Positions 9,091 through 17,366 of a stretch of 41,554 nt of DNA are shown in pieces. A program made the position numbers and the translations under genes. Numbering within the stretch: position 1 is the first letter of the stretch; each line of letters opens with the position of its first letter. This DNA comes from Candidatus Marinamargulisbacteria bacterium SCGC AG-343-D04 (GTDB taxonomy: Bacteria; Margulisbacteria; Marinamargulisbacteria; GCA-2716485; GCA-002719695): positions 1 to 41,554 of the forward strand of contig QFBQ01000009.1 in assembly GCA_003265885.1 (NCBI GenBank). Direction: 5' to 3'. The notes beneath the pieces were generated by a model. The model had not been told where the DNA came from, ran no database searches, and saw only the letters and a program-made list of their open reading frames with translations.

Positions 9091-11466
9091 TTAACGTATG
9101 GTAAGAGGAAGTTGTTTAACCAGTTGATCACAGAGGCGCTGGTGGGCTTTATTTACTTTTTCGTCAGCGAGAGTTTGTTTGAGGTCTTGGTAAATAAGAT
9201 AGATGCCTATACTTTTGTTATCTGGACCTAATTTTTCAGATTCAAAAAGGTCAAAAATACCAATATCTACTACACTTTTGTGTTTATAGGTATGAATATG
9301 GGAGAGGATTTCAGCATAAGACAGAGATTTAGGGACACAGCAAGCGATATCTCGTCGAGTAGAGGGGAAAGAGGAAAAGTGGCGATATTGTTTAGGAGTT
9401 GCAACTATACTTGCTAATCGAGTTAAAGAGAGATGGCCAAAGGCCAAAGGATGATGAATGTTAAATTGAGAGCTAATGGAAGGATGAACAAGAGCAAGAG
9501 ACCCTAGGTTTATGTTTCCAATGGAAAAGTGTTGAAATTGTACAGGATGATGCCAAGAGTCAGGCGAGTCAAAGGACAGAGTAAAGGAATACCCGAGTTG
9601 AGCTTCAAGTCGTTGTAAAAGAGATTGTAAGTGTATGAAAGGTGAGTTTTCTGCAATAGAGCGTTGATCTGGGGATGCAGTGTTTTCGTAAGGGGATCCC
9701 GTTAGACAGAAGGCTAAAACATGTTCTTCGTTGTTATCATTAAAGTGAGAACCCACTTCAACAAAGGCACAATCATGCTGTTGTCGGGCACTATGGTGGC
9801 TAATGATGCGAAGAAAAGAGGGGAGGAGAGAGGGGCGTAAAACGGCAAGTTCAGGGGATATGGGGTTAGCTAGTCCGTATTGGGATAGATCTGTACTAAG
9901 TTTACAGTGTTTAATATCGTCTTCTGATACCATGGGGTAGGTATTCAGTTGGGTGAAACCGTTGTGGACGAAAAAGTCTTCAGAAGATCGTGTAAGAGTG
10001 AGTTCAAGGCTGTCTTGATCTTGGATAATATGTTGAGTGGGTAAAGTTGAAGGAATGCTATCGAATCCTTTTAGACGTGCGATTTCTTCGGCAATACAGG
10101 GCCAGTCGGAAATATCTTCACGTCTCCAAGAGGGAATGGAAATTTGTTTGTTTTTAATAGTAAAACCTAGAGTAGTGAGCAATGTTTTAATGGAGTTTTC
10201 GTTATGATTAGAACCCAAAAAAGAATTGAGTTGGTTGATATCAAAGGGGAGGGATTTAGATTTGAAGAGTTCATGAGTGTTATCTTTACAGGTAATAACA
10301 TGATTTGAAACTGTTGCTTGACCTAGTTCCTGTAAGAGCATGGCAGCACGTTGAGAGGCGAGTTCAGTCGTTTCGATGTTGGTCCCTTTTTCAAAACGAG
10401 AGGAGCTGTCTGTTCGAAGACCAGAAAGTGTGGCAGATCGGCGAATGATATGGGGGGTAAAGTAGGCAGCTTCAAGAAAAATAGCAGACGTATCTGGAGA
10501 GACTTCTGTATTTTCTGCGCCCATAATACCAGCTAAAGCCACAGGGGTATTGCCTTCACAAATGAGCAATTGGCCCTCTTGGCACGATCGTTTTTGGCTA
10601 TCTAGAGTAGTAAGAGAGTGTTTTTTTGTGGATTCGATGATAGAGATAGATTTAGAGGCGCATTTTGCGTCATCGAAAGCATGAAGAGGGTGGCCGGTTT
10701 CTAGTAGAACGTAGTTGGTAACATCGACAATAAGAGAGATGGGGCGAATGCCGCAGAGTTCTAGACGTCGTTTCATCCATAAAGGGGTAGGGGCTTTATT
10801 AATCGAAGAGATGTAGCGTCCAATATAAAGAGGGCAGTGAGACGATTGTGATTGAACTGAATACGAATGTTTGATGTCTGTAGAAGAGACAGAGACTTTG
10901 GGTAAGCTTAGAGTTTCGCCGGTAATAGCTGCGATTTCTCGAGCTAGTCCCCAGATACTTTGGCAGTCGCCACGGTTGGGAAGAATAGCGATATCCAAAA
11001 TGCTATCTTTAAGAATGGCATACTCTACAAAGTCAACACCGAGAGGGGTATCAGAGGGAAGAATCCAAATCCCTTCAGATTCATCTGTTATTCCGCATTC
11101 GGTTTCAGAGCAGAGCATTCCAAAAGAATCAACTCCTCGAAGAGCGGTTTGTTTGAGTTTCATTCCACTAGCAACAACGCTTCCAGGAAGACTTACGGGT
11201 ATAATATCTCCGACACTAATATTCTTGGCTCCAGTTACAATTTGGTGAGAATTTTTTCCATCAGAGACAGAGGTGATGACAAGTTTATCGGCGTTAGGGT
11301 GAGGAGAGATACTTTCAATTTTTCCAGTGGTAATGCCTTCAATGCAGGTCCCTATAGAGTCGATAGATTCCACTTCAAGACCAGCCATGGTTAATTTTTC
11401 AGCTAAGTCTTCAGGAGATTCTGTAAGGGGAAGTAGAGATTTTAACCAGCTATAACTAAATTTCAT
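9091..11466 (-). CDS. pheT: Phenylalanyl-tRNA synthetase beta subunit
   Basis: A 791-aa beta subunit of the heterotetrameric PheRS. The N-terminal MKFSYSWLKSLLP is followed by an EMAP-type tRNA-binding domain (about 40-150, with PHPNADKLVITSV), the B3/B4 editing region (ILPNRGDCQSIWGLARE), the B5 domain, a catalytic-like core and a C-terminal anticodon-binding FDX-ACB domain (FPSTRRDIACCV). Full length, with no breaks. It begins 11 bases downstream of the pheS stop. The spacer contains AAAAGGAT, a plausible ribosome binding site. Confidence 0.98.
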   Translation of the reverse strand: MKFSYSWLKSLLPLTESPEDLAEKLTMAGLEVESIDSIGTCIEGITTGKIESISPHPNADKLVITSVSDGKNSHQIVTGAKNISVGDIIPVSLPGSVVASGMKLKQTALRGVDSFGMLCSETECGITDESEGIWILPSDTPLGVDFVEYAILKDSILDIAILPNRGDCQSIWGLAREIAAITGETLSLPKVSVSSTDIKHSYSVQSQSSHCPLYIGRYISSINKAPTPLWMKRRLELCGIRPISLIVDVTNYVLLETGHPLHAFDDAKCASKSISIIESTKKHSLTTLDSQKRSCQEGQLLICEGNTPVALAGIMGAENTEVSPDTSAIFLEAAYFTPHIIRRSATLSGLRTDSSSRFEKGTNIETTELASQRAAMLLQELGQATVSNHVITCKDNTHELFKSKSLPFDINQLNSFLGSNHNENSIKTLLTTLGFTIKNKQISIPSWRREDISDWPCIAEEIARLKGFDSIPSTLPTQHIIQDQDSLELTLTRSSEDFFVHNGFTQLNTYPMVSEDDIKHCKLSTDLSQYGLANPISPELAVLRPSLLPSFLRIISHHSARQQHDCAFVEVGSHFNDNNEEHVLAFCLTGSPYENTASPDQRSIAENSPFIHLQSLLQRLEAQLGYSFTLSFDSPDSWHHPVQFQHFSIGNINLGSLALVHPSISSQFNIHHPLAFGHLSLTRLASIVATPKQYRHFSSFPSTRRDIACCVPKSLSYAEILSHIHTYKHKSVVDIGIFDLFESEKLGPDNKSIGIYLIYQDLKQTLADEKVNKAHQRLCDQLVKQLPLTIR

Positions 11467-11477
11467 TGTATATCCTT

Positions 11478-12470
11478 TTAAAATTGTTGAATAAAGCGAC
11501 TATCATTTTCGTAGAAAAGACGAATATCATCGATTTGGTATTTAATCATGGCGATTCGTTCGATTCCTAGTCCAAAGGCGAACCCAGTAAAGTCGTCGGC
11601 ATTATAGTTGACGTGTTTGAACACTTTTCGTTGAACCATTCCAGCACCCATAATTTCCATCCAAGAAGATTTATTTTTGCTTTTAAATTCGACATCGATT
11701 TCAACAGAGGGTTCTGTAAAAGGGAAATAGCTTGAACGAAAACGGATGTTTTTCTCGGGGCCTAGAAGTTCATGAAGAAAGAACTCTAAAGTGCCCTTAA
11801 GATCAGAAAAAGTGAGACCTTTGTCAACACAAAGTCCTTCAATTTGGTGAAATACAGGGGAGTGGCTTACATCTGCATCGCAGCGGTAAACTTTTCCAGG
11901 AGCGATAATTTTGACAGGGGGTTTTTTAGATAGCATTTCACGGATTTGTACTGGAGATGTGTGAGTGCGGAGAACCTGTTTATTCTTAAGGTAGAAGGTG
12001 TCGTGCATAGCGCGAGCGGGGTGATGTTCAGGGATGTTGAGTGCTTCGAAATTATAAAAATCACTTTCTACATTGGGTCCTTGTTTAACAGAATAGCCGA
12101 GACGCGAAAAGATATCGCATATATCACGAGTGATGGAGGTGATGGGATGAAAGGCTCCGTTACGAATTTTAAAAGGAGGCAGAGAGGTGTCTGTACTATC
12201 GTGAGATAGAGAGTGTTCAAGTTGTTGAGTATGAAGGGTCTGTTTTTTTTCTTGAATATATGCCGAAAGTTCTTGTTTGATTTCATTAGCACGTTTACCT
12301 ACAACAGAGCGTTGTTCAACGGGGAGAGAGGGGATATCTTTTAAAACGGCTGCAAGAGGGCTTTTTTTACCGAGAAAAAAAGATTTGAGCTGATCGCAAT
12401 CGGCAGTAGATTGTGCAGATTGAATATCATTTATTGACTCGTTTTTTATTTTTTCTAATGACTCTAACAC
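11478..12470 (-). CDS. pheS: Phenylalanyl-tRNA synthetase alpha subunit
   Basis: A 330-aa catalytic alpha subunit. The N-terminal coiled coil (1-90) is followed by the class II core: SRLGYSVKQGPNVESDFYNF, motif 2 around VYRCDADVSHSPVFHQIEG, then WMEIMGAGMV and motif 3 GFAFGLGIERIAMIKY. The start is a GTG at 12470, chosen because AAGGA lies 8 bases upstream and the protein then begins at the usual place. TATAAT lies upstream at 12494-12499 (minus strand), but no good -35 accompanies it. First gene of the pheS-pheT-mutS unit. Confidence 0.97.
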   Translation of the reverse strand: MLESLEKIKNESINDIQSAQSTADCDQLKSFFLGKKSPLAAVLKDIPSLPVEQRSVVGKRANEIKQELSAYIQEKKQTLHTQQLEHSLSHDSTDTSLPPFKIRNGAFHPITSITRDICDIFSRLGYSVKQGPNVESDFYNFEALNIPEHHPARAMHDTFYLKNKQVLRTHTSPVQIREMLSKKPPVKIIAPGKVYRCDADVSHSPVFHQIEGLCVDKGLTFSDLKGTLEFFLHELLGPEKNIRFRSSYFPFTEPSVEIDVEFKSKNKSSWMEIMGAGMVQRKVFKHVNYNADDFTGFAFGLGIERIAMIKYQIDDIRLFYENDSRFIQQF

Positions 12471-12756
12471 AATATTATCCTTAAAATGTATTCATTATAG
12501 TATAGCGAGACTTTTGGAAAAGAGTAAGATTTTATATGTTTAATGTGATAATAAAAAGTCATCAAATTGAGCAGTGTAAGTATCGAGAGTGTTAATAATG
12601 ACGTATAAGTTTGTAGTATATTGATAAAATATGTTGCAGAGTGCAGATTTGAATAAAATGAATATATAAGAATTTAGATGTTGCAGTGTGTATTGCTTAG
12701 TTTTTGGTCAATATAATTTAGTTTTAGAGTTAAGATTGCTTTTTTGAGTTTGGAAA

Positions 12757-12785
12757 TTGACTTTTATGTAAATTATATGTAAAAT
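12757..12785 (+). promoter_or_regulatory. Sigma70-type promoter for the 12.9-16.3 kb operon
   Basis: TTGACT at 12757-12762 and TAAAAT at 12780-12785 are separated by exactly 17 bases, close to consensus. Transcription would begin near 12792, giving a leader of about 110 bases that contains two 11-base direct repeats before the AAGGAG ribosome binding site at 12888-12893. Confidence 0.65.
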
Positions 12786-12821
12786 ATATATATATTATAG
12801 TTGTGTGTTTCTGGGTTTAAA

Positions 12822-12872
12822 AAGAGTGAAATTTTTTAAAATTAAAGAACGATAACTTATCAAGAGTGAAAT
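12822..12872 (+). repeat. 11-base direct repeat pair in operon leader
   Basis: AAGAGTGAAAT occurs at 12822-12832 and again at 12862-12872, exactly 40 bases apart. Both copies lie in the predicted untranslated leader. They could be a regulator's half sites or a recent duplication. Confidence 0.5.
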
Positions 12873-12900
12873 AAGATAAAGAAAATTAAGGAGAAATAAT

Positions 12901-13389
12901 ATGTCATATAGAGCTAGTTCACCTGGAGCACCGCAAGCTTCATCTGGAGCACAGAAAGCTTCATCTGGAGCACCGAAAGCTAAAAGAGCGAGAGTAGATG
13001 GTAGCCCATCTGAAAATGGTAGCCCATCTGAAAGAGGTAGAGGAGGGGTTAGAAGAGAGACCCCACTCTCCATTGGAGGTCTTCAAGGTGGGGGAAGCGC
13101 GCAAGATAGACAGCCTGCAGCAGCAGTAGCAGTCGAGGGTGGTGACGACTCCAAAAAAACAACATTAAAACGTCCCAGTGATGCACAATTAGGACCAACA
13201 GAAGGAGCAGGACCCGATAGCGAGGCACACAAAAGAGCAAAACAAGGAAAAAAACCTGATTTAGCAGCATCAGCATCAGCATCAGCAAGAAAGTCGAGTG
13301 AAGTTCAAAGAGGTAAACTACCTGCTAAAGCTAACACAGCACTGGAAGAAGCTCCGTCAGCACTACAGGTGACAGCTGGTTCCGCATAA
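12901..13389 (+). CDS. Intrinsically disordered basic protein with NLS-like motifs (putative effector)
   Basis: A 162-aa protein with no Cys, Trp or Phe, one Tyr and one Ile, so it is almost certainly unfolded. It is dominated by Ala, Ser, Gly, Pro, Lys and Arg. The N-terminus has repeats: the units ASSGAQK and ASSGAPK, then GSPSEN and GSPSER. PKAKRARVD at 25-33 closely resembles the c-Myc nuclear localisation signal (PAAKRVKLD). A second basic cluster, HKRAKQGKKP, lies at 110-119. No signal peptide or membrane segment is present. The start is set by AAGGAG 7 bases upstream. Base composition is visibly richer in G and C than the neighbouring genes. It is the first gene of an operon with two HExxH proteins 28 bases downstream. 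I do not recognise a family. A secreted, nucleus-targeted effector is a hypothesis; a DNA-binding or histone-like tail protein is the main alternative. Confidence 0.75.
   Translation: MSYRASSPGAPQASSGAQKASSGAPKAKRARVDGSPSENGSPSERGRGGVRRETPLSIGGLQGGGSAQDRQPAAAVAVEGGDDSKKTTLKRPSDAQLGPTEGAGPDSEAHKRAKQGKKPDLAASASASARKSSEVQRGKLPAKANTALEEAPSALQVTAGSA
12937..12978 (+). repeat. Two 21-base tandem repeats in coding sequence
   Basis: Units 12937-12957 and 12958-12978 encode seven residues each (ASSGAQK, ASSGAPK). A diverged eight-codon copy precedes them at 12913-12936 (ASSPGAPQ). The in-frame unit length preserves the reading frame and points to expansion by slippage. Confidence 0.8.
13000..13035 (+). 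repeat. Two 18-base tandem repeats in coding sequence
   Basis: Units 13000-13017 and 13018-13035 share their first 16 bases and encode GSPSEN and GSPSER. They lie directly after the NLS-like segment. A short GCATCA triplet-pair run follows at about 13267-13284. Confidence 0.8.
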
Positions 13390-13417
13390 CTTTTTTTAAT
13401 GTTGGGAGGGTCAAATA

Positions 13418-14992
13418 ATGATAAAAGTTGAAGAATTATTTGATCCTTTCATTTATACAAAATATACATCCTTTAGCACGTATACCCAGCATAACTCCCC
13501 TGAAGAAAATACCAATACAATCCGAAAAACGATAGAAAAAGTCGTTTTGGAGACATTGAAACGTATTGGAGTGACTCAATGTCATTATATGGTTTTAGCA
13601 GATGATTTTTCGGGATATAGTAAAGAACAAATATTTTCTACGTTTTTTAATCAAGCTTGTTTCCAAAAAGATCGTAAGAAATATGAACAAGAAGCATCAA
13701 TGGCTTGTGATGAAGCCATATATAATCACTATATTGATGAATACGGGTTGCGTTCATTGACAAAAGAACAGTGTGTATATGAAATGAAACAGTATTCATA
13801 TAGGTTTAAGGGATATTCGTTATCTGGGTTAAAGACAAAAGAGCTCAATAGGATGTTAACCTTTATTGAATCGTCATATTATATTATCCCGGTAATGTTA
13901 GGAAGTTGGTATACCGTAATTTGTGGGTGTTTAAAGGAAGTAAACGGAGTAAAGAATTCGTGGTGGATAGAAAAAGAATTTTTGATTTTTCCTTCTGTTC
14001 ATCAAACCTTGGCTGCTTTAACCTCTGATCAAAAAATATTTCTTAGAAAAGAATGTTTTCAGTATATGGTAGAAATGAAATGGAAAACGATAGATGATTA
14101 TGGCTATTTATCGTCATTTTCTGATGCATATAAAATTTCGCAAATTTTAAAGGAAAGAGCAGTTAAAAATATTAAAGACAAACCTAATTTTGAATCCATT
14201 ATTTGTGATAGAATCGGGATGAATGTGTTTTACCATGAGCTTGGTCATGTCATTATCAATGATTCTATAGATTATGAAATGATGGCCATTATGAAGAAGT
14301 TAGAAAGTTATCCAATGTCACTATTTGACTCCGTGAATGAATGCTTAGCAGATATCGCTCCATTTAAAGATGAGCAGATGGGTGTTTTATACAAAATAGC
14401 ACTGCTTTCAACTGTAAACAAAGAAAAAGCAAGCGATTTGTTTTTTACCTATGCTTCAGATACATGGTTTTTTGATACATCAGATAAATCTATGTTTGAG
14501 TATTCTGAAATGATTCATTTAATTCTGTTGCGTTATTTAGCCCCAGACCAAGATATATTGTTTGATCAGATGATCAAAGATTTTGATTTAGAGAATCCAT
14601 CTTCATTTTTAACAAGACTTATTGCGATTTTAAACACAAGTATCAGGGAATTTAAAGATATTGTGATGAAACAGAACTATATTATTGAAAATGAGCAGTA
14701 TTCTTTTAAGTTTATTCATGATCTAGCACATGGGGAAGTGTTAAAAATACATCCTATTATAGATCAAGAGTCTTATGATTATTATTCTTTTTTATGGGCG
14801 AAAATCATTGTGCTTATTAAAACATTTACGAAGGATAAAACGGAAATAGATGAGTTTCATACACGAGTTAAAAGTAAAGTCTTTACGTTGCTTTATAGCT
14901 TAAATACAGATAAGCAATATACCCCAGATGATGCTCAGAACTATATCATGAGTCAGTATGTTAAGCGTTTAGTTACTTATGAAAAGCGCTAA
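13418..14992 (+). CDS. HExxH gluzincin-like putative zinc metalloprotease, paralogue A
   Basis: A 524-aa protein of no family I recognise. It has one zinc-protease signature, H273-E-L-G-H277, within hydrophobic context (FYHELGHVII). A Glu 31 residues later, E308 in NECLAD, is a suitable third zinc ligand, as in gluzincins. About 60 residues further on comes the unusual motif SDTWFFDTSDKSM. All these features recur in the next gene, so the two are paralogues. No signal peptide or membrane segment is obvious; the N-terminal ~270 residues are alpha-helix rich and unassigned. GGGAGG at 13404-13409 provides the ribosome binding site. It lies 28 bases after the disordered-protein gene and overlaps its paralogue by 14 bases, so all three are probably co-transcribed. 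Protease activity is inferred from motif geometry only. Confidence 0.82.
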   Translation: MIKVEELFDPFIYTKYTSFSTYTQHNSPEENTNTIRKTIEKVVLETLKRIGVTQCHYMVLADDFSGYSKEQIFSTFFNQACFQKDRKKYEQEASMACDEAIYNHYIDEYGLRSLTKEQCVYEMKQYSYRFKGYSLSGLKTKELNRMLTFIESSYYIIPVMLGSWYTVICGCLKEVNGVKNSWWIEKEFLIFPSVHQTLAALTSDQKIFLRKECFQYMVEMKWKTIDDYGYLSSFSDAYKISQILKERAVKNIKDKPNFESIICDRIGMNVFYHELGHVIINDSIDYEMMAIMKKLESYPMSLFDSVNECLADIAPFKDEQMGVLYKIALLSTVNKEKASDLFFTYASDTWFFDTSDKSMFEYSEMIHLILLRYLAPDQDILFDQMIKDFDLENPSSFLTRLIAILNTSIREFKDIVMKQNYIIENEQYSFKFIHDLAHGEVLKIHPIIDQESYDYYSFLWAKIIVLIKTFTKDKTEIDEFHTRVKSKVFTLLYSLNTDKQYTPDDAQNYIMSQYVKRLVTYEKR

Positions 14993-16313
14993 TGTAGAGG
15001 TTCTAGAGAAAGAACTTATTCAGCAATGTCATGTGTTTTGTATTCTTGACTATTGGGTCAATAAAGACGAGCATCATCCAGATTCATTCTTTATAGAGCA
15101 GTGTAAACAATTTTCAGATCAATCGTTAGAAAGAACGTGTCAGTCTGTCTTAGAAAGAGAGAATCTTTCCCATAAAACAATCGATCAAATAAGCGCCTAT
15201 GTCAACGAATACACGATTAACCTAGAAGAAAAATCGTTTACGCATCGTAACTATCAAGAGTGCAATGATATGTTGAGGAGTCGGGGATCCTCTCTTCGGT
15301 TGCTCTGGTCGTATCAGGGAAGATCATTAGAATGTTTATGTGGCTATGTAACAGAGTATGATGAAGACGCCTTTACGGTGATGTTAATGGAGAGACAGCT
15401 GTGTTCGACAGTAAGATTAAGTGTGCCAATGGTAGGAATGATCAATAACAATGATATTGTGGTGAGAAACCCATGTATTGATAAGATGTTTTTTTTAAAA
15501 TGGGATTATGAGTGGGGCCAGCAACATGAATCTATCAATGAAGATTTTCCATTAGAAGTAAGAATAGGAAAACATCTTAGGCAACGGGTGGTGAAAAGTT
15601 ATCCGGATAAAGACTTTTTTTATACAACATTTAAACGTGATTGCGAGAAAAATGTCGTGATTCATGAATATGGGCACGCAGTTATTCAGTATGAGTGTTT
15701 GAACATGCCTTTTTCTGCATTGTCAGAATGTTTTCAGGCGATCTCTGAATCCAATATTGTCATGACTGTACTTGAAGTTCTCGCGGACTGTGCTCCTAAA
15801 AAAGGAGCTCTTCAAGGTGTGTTAACATCTTTATTTGATCAAGATACTGAAGAGAGTCAACGGTGTTTAAAAATGTATTTTTCTGATATTTGGTTTTTTG
15901 ATACAGGTGATATTTCGATGTATGATTATTCGGAGCTGTTAACCCTCATTTTAATGGATAATATAGACGGAAAATCTCATAGATATGACGGAATAGTGTC
16001 GTTATTATGTAAGAGTGTCGAAGATGTCGTTAAAGAATTTGTAGAAATGTTCATGATTAAAAAAGATCAAAAACAGTGCTTTTCTAATGCATTAAACTAC
16101 AAAGAAGTCGTACAAAACTACCAGAAAAAATATGAGGATATATATCAGCAAAATAAAGATAGTATCGATACTTTTTTAGAAGAAAAAAGAAACAATATAT
16201 TAAAGAAATGTTATGACTATTTAAGAAAAGAAGACATCTATAATGAATGCGATAATCGACGAAGAAAAGCTTTGTTTGAGACTTTAATAGGTATTCTTAT
16301 GAGAGATAGTTGA
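14979..16313 (+). CDS. HExxH gluzincin-like putative zinc metalloprotease, paralogue B
   Basis: A 444-aa paralogue of the preceding protein. The zinc motif is H229-E-Y-G-H233 (VIHEYGHAVI), the candidate third ligand is E266 in LEVLADCAP (aligning with NECLADIAP of paralogue A), and the family motif reads SDIWFFDTGDISM. It is shorter at the N-terminus and more diverged outside these blocks. Both putative active sites are intact, so neither copy looks decayed. The ATG at 14979 is inside the last codons of paralogue A, implying coupled translation. The 3' end runs 30 bases into the convergent mreB gene. Function unknown; protease is inferred. Confidence 0.82.
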   Translation: MKSANVEVLEKELIQQCHVFCILDYWVNKDEHHPDSFFIEQCKQFSDQSLERTCQSVLERENLSHKTIDQISAYVNEYTINLEEKSFTHRNYQECNDMLRSRGSSLRLLWSYQGRSLECLCGYVTEYDEDAFTVMLMERQLCSTVRLSVPMVGMINNNDIVVRNPCIDKMFFLKWDYEWGQQHESINEDFPLEVRIGKHLRQRVVKSYPDKDFFYTTFKRDCEKNVVIHEYGHAVIQYECLNMPFSALSECFQAISESNIVMTVLEVLADCAPKKGALQGVLTSLFDQDTEESQRCLKMYFSDIWFFDTGDISMYDYSELLTLILMDNIDGKSHRYDGIVSLLCKSVEDVVKEFVEMFMIKKDQKQCFSNALNYKEVVQNYQKKYEDIYQQNKDSIDTFLEEKRNNILKKCYDYLRKEDIYNECDNRRRKALFETLIGILMRDS

Positions 16314-17330
16314 GCTTATTTTTCTCATCAACTCTTCAGATTCAAGCACTTTTCCAGTTCCGGATGCAACACAGGTGAGAGGGTCTTCTGCTCGAGAAAC
16401 CTGTAATTCTGTTTCATTGGCAATACGATGAGCAATACCATATAGCAAGGATCCCCCTCCTGTCATTAATATACCGTCTTTCAATATATCTCCAGACAAT
16501 TCAGGAGGCGTTTCCTCTAAGGTAGATCGGATGGTTGTGACTATGGCTGAAATAGGTTCTGCTAAGGCATCTCTAATTTCAAAAGAAGACAGCGTAAAGG
16601 TTTTGGGGAGTCCGCTTACTAAATCTCGCCCTTTCACAATCATGTTTTTTTCTTTTTCAAAAGGAGAGGCAGAACCGATTTCTATTTTAACACGTTCAGA
16701 CATACGTTCTCCAATGAGTAGGTTATAATGTTGACGACAATGTTGAATAATAGCCTGGTCAAACTCATCTCCACCAATTCGGATAGATTTGCAGACAACA
16801 ATACCTGATAAGGAAATAATAGCGACTTCAGTTGTTCCTCCACCAATATCTACAATCATTTTTCCTCTAGGTTCAGTAACATCAACCAAGGCTCCCACAG
16901 CGGCGGCCATAGGTTCTTCAATCAAGAGAGATTCCCCAGCTCCAGCTTGTAAAGCGGCGTCTGAAACGGCACGTTTTTCTACATTCGTAATCCCCCATGG
17001 AATTCCAATTAAAATACGTGGTTTTTTAAAGAGAGATTTAATCTTTGTTTTTTTAACAAAAGCATCCACCATTTTTTCAGTAATAGAGAAATCCGCAACT
17101 ACTCCGTCTTTCATAGGGCGTACGGCGATAATATTACCAGGCGTACGACCAACCATATTATAGGCTTCATATCCGGTAGCCATAATAGCTCCGGTTTTTT
17201 TGTCGAGGGCAACCATAGAAGGTTCACTTAAGATGATTCCAATTCCTGGAGAATAGACAACGGTATTCCGTGTTCCTAAATCAATTCCTAAATCATCACT
17301 TCTAACTAATGATTTCAATAGTTTATACAT
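16284..17330 (-). CDS. mreB: Rod-shape-determining actin homologue MreB
   Basis: A 348-aa bacterial actin that positions the elongation machinery on the inner membrane face. The phosphate-1 loop is GIDLGTRNTVVY; phosphate-2 is MIVDIGGGTTEVAII. IGIPWGITNVEKRAV, IEEPMAAAVGA and MTGGGSLLYGIAHRIA are typical of the family. Length is normal. No mreC, mreD or rodA accompanies it here. No Shine-Dalgarno sequence precedes the ATG; instead TATAAT ends 7 bases before it, predicting an mRNA with almost no leader. Its 3' end overlaps the convergent HExxH gene by 30 bases. Confidence 0.97.
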   Translation of the reverse strand: MYKLLKSLVRSDDLGIDLGTRNTVVYSPGIGIILSEPSMVALDKKTGAIMATGYEAYNMVGRTPGNIIAVRPMKDGVVADFSITEKMVDAFVKKTKIKSLFKKPRILIGIPWGITNVEKRAVSDAALQAGAGESLLIEEPMAAAVGALVDVTEPRGKMIVDIGGGTTEVAIISLSGIVVCKSIRIGGDEFDQAIIQHCRQHYNLLIGERMSERVKIEIGSASPFEKEKNMIVKGRDLVSGLPKTFTLSSFEIRDALAEPISAIVTTIRSTLEETPPELSGDILKDGILMTGGGSLLYGIAHRIANETELQVSRAEDPLTCVASGTGKVLESEELMRKISSTISHKNTY

Positions 17331-17337
17331 GAACTCT

Positions 17338-17366
17338 ATTATATAACAAAGTTACTGAAGCTGTAA
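17338..17366 (-). promoter_or_regulatory. Promoter of mreB, near-leaderless
   Basis: On the minus strand a perfect TATAAT (17343 to 17338) sits 17 bases after a weak -35 (TTACAG, 17366 to 17361). Initiation 7 bases downstream would fall at about 17331, directly before the mreB ATG at 17330. Confidence 0.5.

Larger units (their letters stand above)
12471..12900. other. 430-base AT-rich intergenic region
   Basis: This divergent spacer separates pheS (-) from the disordered-protein operon (+). I see no coding signal, tRNA or rRNA in it. It holds the pheS leader (TATAAT at 12494-12499, minus strand), a strong plus-strand promoter at 12757-12785, a TA dinucleotide run at 12785-12796, a 9-base repeat ATGTTGCAG (12631-12639 and 12678-12686) and an 11-base direct repeat 40 bases apart in the leader. 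It is the longest non-coding stretch in the window. Confidence 0.8.

Noticed and set aside
12795..13073. A 92-aa antisense reading frame with hydrophobic C-terminal stretch
   Set aside because: It mirrors the repeats of the plus-strand disordered protein, which has a strong ribosome binding site and promoter; the antisense frame has neither.
13267..13284. Triplet-pair run (GCATCA) as a microsatellite or CRISPR-like repeat
   Set aside because: It is a short Ala-Ser codon run inside the coding sequence, without spacers; no CRISPR array is present anywhere in the window.
14234..14341. Relationship of the HExxH proteins to dipeptidyl peptidase III (EECRAD-like motif)
   Set aside because: DPP III has HEXXXH with one extra residue and a different size and layout; NECLAD similarity is limited to a few residues, so no assignment was made.
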